The notes under the pieces were generated by a model, which worked only from the letters and a program-made list of their open reading frames with translations, searched no databases and was not told where the DNA came from. 64,000 nucleotides of DNA from positions 8,449,501 to 8,513,500 of the forward strand of contig CANTUQ010000070.1 of assembly GCA_947683425.1 (NCBI GenBank). Direction: 5' to 3'. Shown one piece after another: positions 60,245 through 64,000 of this stretch (position 1 is the stretch's first letter; the number at the start of each line of letters is the position of its first letter). The position numbers were made by a program, and so were the translations under genes. The stretch comes from Excoecaria cochinchinensis (Eukaryota; Streptophyta; Magnoliopsida; Malpighiales; Euphorbiaceae).

Positions 60245-62965
60245 TAAAATAAGTTTTAGAAATTTTTGACAGTATTAGAACGGTGTTTTACGGCAGAACC
60301 AAACAAGTTTGAATCAAACCAATTTAAGTGAACCGGGTCCCAAATGGACTCCGATTGAATTGAAACTTTGTAGGAAGGCTATTTTCTATGTTTTAAGAAT
60401 GATGGAATTAGTTGGGAGTGAAAATAAGTTAAGAAACATAAAGATACCTTGAAACAGTGGAAATTGACCAAAAAGCTGAAGTTTTAGTTCATACCGATAG
60501 GACCACTTCGTTTGGACCGGTTCGGTTTAATTTCAGCATATATAAGAGAGGAAGAGGCCGGATTTATGTAGAGAAATCTAGCTATAAACTGCCTCTCTTT
60601 TTTCTTCTTAAGGCCGAATCAATCTTTCTTCATCTTCCTCCATTTTTCGTCACTTCTTCTCCAATTTCTCCCCAAATCTTAGCCTCCTAAACAAACTTCA
60701 GCCCCCCTATAACATAAATACAGTAATTGGAGTCCATTTGAAGCATTAGAAGTGGAATTTTTCAAGTGTGCAAGGTTTAGGGTCAAATTTAAGGTAAGAG
60801 ATTTAGGTGTTTTTAATTGGGTTTGTTGGCCCTTATAAGGGTTTTCAAGGGTGTAGAGTTCATTTATGATGTTAGTTTGTAAAAACAAAGCATGGCTTTA
60901 ATGTTATGAGGTTATTTGAATTCGACCACCATAGGTACACAAGGACATAAAGGTGCTTCTCAAGCCAAAGGAAAAGAAAAAGAAGCTTAAGGGAGTGTAG
61001 AGGAAGAAATTGAGGTTTGTGGTTACATAATCCCTCTATTTCCATTGATTTAAGTTTAACATTAGGTTATGTTTAAGTGTGAATATGTGTTTAAGGCATA
61101 ATTAATTAAATCTAACTTGATAAACATGATTAGTGGGCTTAAATAAGTGTATAAATGTGCTTAAGATAAATTAAAACATTATGGTATGAAAATTCTAACT
61201 TAGGCCGAATGGAAACATAAAGAATACTTAAAGATTCTTAAGTATTTATGGCAGATAAATGATGGTTATGATATGTATAGCATGTAAATTGAATGATTGA
61301 GTGGCCAAATGAAATTAAAGAGAACATAATGAGAAGATGTTGTTTGGCCGAATTGAATACATGGGATTTTTAATGTGTATTTTGATAATTTACCTCATAT
61401 TATGGCATAAAATGATTAAATATGGATAAATGAGTGTGCATGTAAATTTATAAGTGAAAATGATGATATGGCCGCATGATACATGTTGTTATACTACCTG
61501 ATTTAAGTGAAATTATGATGATATTTTCCCTTACAGTGATCTGATAGTAAAATTTAGTTCAGGATATAATTGGCTAACCATAGAGATTTCACACCGCAAT
61601 ACGAGTCATGGCGACTCGCTATTGATAGGCCAATGACGGTTTGTCACATTGTATAGTGATTAAAGTGAACAGTGCAGTGCAGTGATAAATGGTCCTATCG
61701 GGATCATTTTATAGTGTAGTGGATCTGTGGGGTCCACATCCTACATATCCGGTCAGTAGATTTTCTACCAGATATATACTAGGGCATAATGGTAATTATG
61801 TAATAAAATTGATTAAAATAGTAATAAACAAGAAAATGGGTGAAAATGGGACTAAATTGAAAGAAACAAAAAAATTTAAGGGTAAAACGGCAATTTTACA
61901 CTTAATAATGGAAAATAGAAAAAAATTGGTTAAAAGTGTAATAAAAGTGATAATGGAGTAAAGAGATGGTAAAATAAGGACTAAATTGTAATTTAGAGTA
62001 AAAATGGTAAAGAAGGGACTAAAATGTAATTTTATGGGTTAAATAATAATTAAGAAGTAAAATAAGTAATAATAAGGGTATTTTGGTCACTAAATGTAAA
62101 TAAGGGACATAGATGTAATTATGGAAAAGATGAGGACATAAATGGTATTAATGTAAATGTTAGGGATATAATTCAAATTATTGAAAAAGAATAGGGACTT
62201 AAGTGCAAATGATTGAAATTGAAAAATTAATTAAGGAATTGGCATATAATATGTAAATAATATGATTTAAAGGATAATTGTACCATTTAATTGATAATTC
62301 AGTGATTAAATGTAAATAATATATTAATCAGTGTAACGTAATGTAATTAAGTAAATAAAAAGTTAGGTAGTGAAAATTTATGGATTTGTAACCACCACTG
62401 GGCATATTAATACACAGCACTTAATTTTATTTGACTGCGTGTGGGTATGCCTTAGGAGCGGAGCATCATACTTCAGGTGCCTTGGAGCAGAAGTAGAGCA
62501 GCTTGAGATTTATATTTTGTTATGTATGTTTATATTATCTAAGGATTGTTGGCATGTATATACTTATGGTATGGTATTGTATGCATGGATGATATTATGT
62601 GAGTTTATTATGAGTTGGTTTTAGTATTGATGGATGGACTGGATGAACATTATTGTTGTGCCCTTGCCGGAACTGTGAATTTTTTTAAATTTGGAGATTT
62701 GGGTAGATAGAAATATAAGCCGTTATACTGCCGAAATTTTTATCAAATGAATAGTAATTTAAGACAGTTATAGATCAATTGGCAAACTAAGTGAATAAGA
62801 TTTTTTGTTTTAACTTGGTTATGGTTAAGTAACTTGAAAGATTTAGTGAGAAGAAAAAAATTTTGACCCGCCACTTTGCATATAGACTTAATTAGAATTA
62901 ATCAATCATGGTAGTCGCACAGTAACTCTGAGTTAACAGTGTACGTACAGTGTAAGAGTGTTACA
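60245..62965 (+). repeat. Chromovirus 3' LTR, second piece
   Basis: Continues from 48047/48052 with TAAAATAAGTTTTAGAAATT, matching 31940-34671 of the 5' LTR, and ends GAGTGTTACA. Followed by the target duplication TACAT (62966-62970). Confidence 0.95.
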
Positions 62966-62970
62966 TACAT

Positions 62971-63649
62971 ACCTGAATTCTTTCTTTTATAGAGTTAGAA
63001 ATCAGTATTGAAATAGGAATCAAACTATAAATAGGATAGAACTTCAAGTACTAAATGGAGTAGAACTCAACGATTCATGATTTGTGATTATTTCCTGATT
63101 TGTAGGATCAAATAAGGCAAATCCCTCATAATTTTCATTATGATAAAATTGAAATCTTCTAAGTAATCTGAGAGCGTCCTAAGTAGCGAAAACTTTTCTA
63201 GTAGCATTCGGATACCGAGCTGTATGAAGTTACCCGATACTTGGAAGATGGATATTCCGATGAGCTCGGTTCTCCGAACTCAATAATCAAGTGTCCGGTT
63301 ATCAATTACTTACGCTTATTTAGGATTTATGGATAATTTAAGCTATCATGCTAATTCAATATACCTTCTCAATTTCTTCAAAAATAATAACTCCTCGCTT
63401 TCTAAAAACTTTTTATACATCTAAATTCATTCTCTTAAATAATATGAAATTAACTCACCATTAATTATTTTAAAATAGAAAAAATAATTTTTAACGTCTG
63501 TTTTTTTTCTTATGAAACTCTTGACATTTCTTACATATAGATAACATGAATATTAAACAACTAAGCACTATAGTTAAAAATGCCTTCCTAAAATTGTGCC
63601 GTATCAGCTCTTTAAAACCTCTCATGATCCTTAATATATTTATAGATAT
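62971..63649 (-). other. Leader/LTR of the old Gypsy relic, right of insertion
   Basis: No gene. It resumes the sequence interrupted at 31547. It reads as non-coding DNA upstream (minus sense) of the gag relic at 30468-31331, probably its LTR. The boundary with laccase-derived sequence is near 63500-63650. Confidence 0.45.
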
Positions 63650-64000
63650 TAATTGATCATGTACTTTATCACATGTAATCCAAAAACACAAAGCACAAAA
63701 TACAAAATGTTTTACAGCAATTTCTTATTTTTACAACATGCTAATGGTGCAACTTTGAGAAATTGTGATCTCCAAAGTTTAATTATGGGTGCATCATAAC
63801 AAGGAGGCATATAAGTTGGGGGTTGCGTAGTTATGTTTGAGGAGTCCCTCGTTTTTAACTATAATAGCCGTTGCCATTCTATAACTTAAATGGCGATCAA
63901 AATGAAAATGCTACAGCCATACTCCTGCACGCATCAATGAAATTGAAATAACCAATCTTTATTGTCTAAGTATTTATTCTTGATCAGTTAACTAAAAATA
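63650..64000 (-). pseudogene. Inverted laccase relic: end of intron 6, last exon, 3' flank
   Basis: Minus strand matches 28650-29040 of the intact laccase. The last-exon equivalent starts at 63924 (acceptor TGCAG|GAGTATGG) and runs to about 63765. It reads GVWL then a TAG (63913-63911) where the gene has Trp521. The T1 copper Cys codon is TTT (Phe, 63907-63905), so HCH becomes HFH. Two single-base deletions then shift the frame relative to KNGVTPETSLRK. The 3' flank matches again (GTTGTAAAAATAAGAAATTGCTG). The rest lies beyond the window. A dead paralogue in opposite orientation. Confidence 0.9.

Larger units (their letters stand above)
31548..62965 (+). mobile_element. Tekay/Del-like Ty3 chromovirus, split by two insertions
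   Basis: 5' LTR 31548-34671, internal region with gag and pol, 3' LTR 47655-48047 plus 60245-62965. Target duplication TACAT (31543-31547, 62966-62970). The RT, integrase and C-terminal chromodomain-like region fit the Tekay/Del clade. A CACTA element (38629-46848) interrupts the integrase and a gag-only LTR element (48053-60239) interrupts the 3' LTR. Without its insertions the element is about 11 kb. Many stops are present, so it is inactive. Confidence 0.95.

Overview
This is nuclear DNA from a flowering plant, most likely a woody eudicot. The evidence is AT-rich intergenic DNA, a laccase gene with plant-type introns, plant families of Copia, Ty3/Gypsy and CACTA elements, and an old caulimovirid (pararetrovirus) insertion. 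The species cannot be fixed from sequence alone. Only one cellular gene looks intact: a seven-exon laccase at 24529-28895 (+) encoding 570 residues, with all copper ligands present. Two laccase relics flank it: a decayed exon 1 just upstream (23360-23455), and a decayed last exon in opposite orientation at the right edge (63650-64000).

Left region (1-9076): a minus-strand Copia ruin. Its RNase H end lies at 480-832 and its gag at 7330-7753. The interior is replaced by a truncated minus-strand LTR (833-7329) of the same type as the long LTRs near 48-60 kb. That LTR is itself split by a non-autonomous CACTA transposon (1256-5775, TSD ATT). A 519-bp MITE follows (8332-8850).

9077-15759: an endogenous caulimovirid copy on the minus strand. 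It has movement protein, coiled-coil, coat/zinc-knuckle, protease, RT and RNase H regions, a tRNA-Met primer site and a promoter-like region, but no integrase. It carries many stops, and its RNase H end is duplicated as a head-to-head inverted repeat.

15760-23359: AT-rich DNA, a tandem array of G-box-like CACGTG repeats (16249-16737), one end of a CACTA-like element, and a complete but mutated minus-strand Copia element (17193-22421) lying in a TA microsatellite.

23360-30400: the laccase locus, with a 582-bp hAT-type MITE in intron 1 (8-bp TSD) and two frame-preserving GC-AG introns.

30468-63650: a nest. The oldest layer is a minus-strand Gypsy gag relic. A Tekay/Del-like chromovirus (31548-62965, TSD TACAT) inserted into it. 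A near-complete CACTA element (38629-46848, TSD CCA) then split the chromovirus integrase, and a very young gag-only LTR element with about 3.2-kb LTRs (48053-60239, TSD ATGCA) split its 3' LTR. Removing the insertions on paper restores continuity at each junction, so the order of insertion can be read directly. The CACTA elements near 1 kb and 38 kb are one family, and the first is a deletion derivative that lost the transposase gene.

I saw no convincing new multi-gene system. The most unusual items are the laccase with two GC donors and an additional intron, the inverted laccase relic that has lost the copper-binding Cys, the palindromic pararetrovirus end, the G-box tandem array, and the 25-bp tandem repeat that stays open in all three frames.
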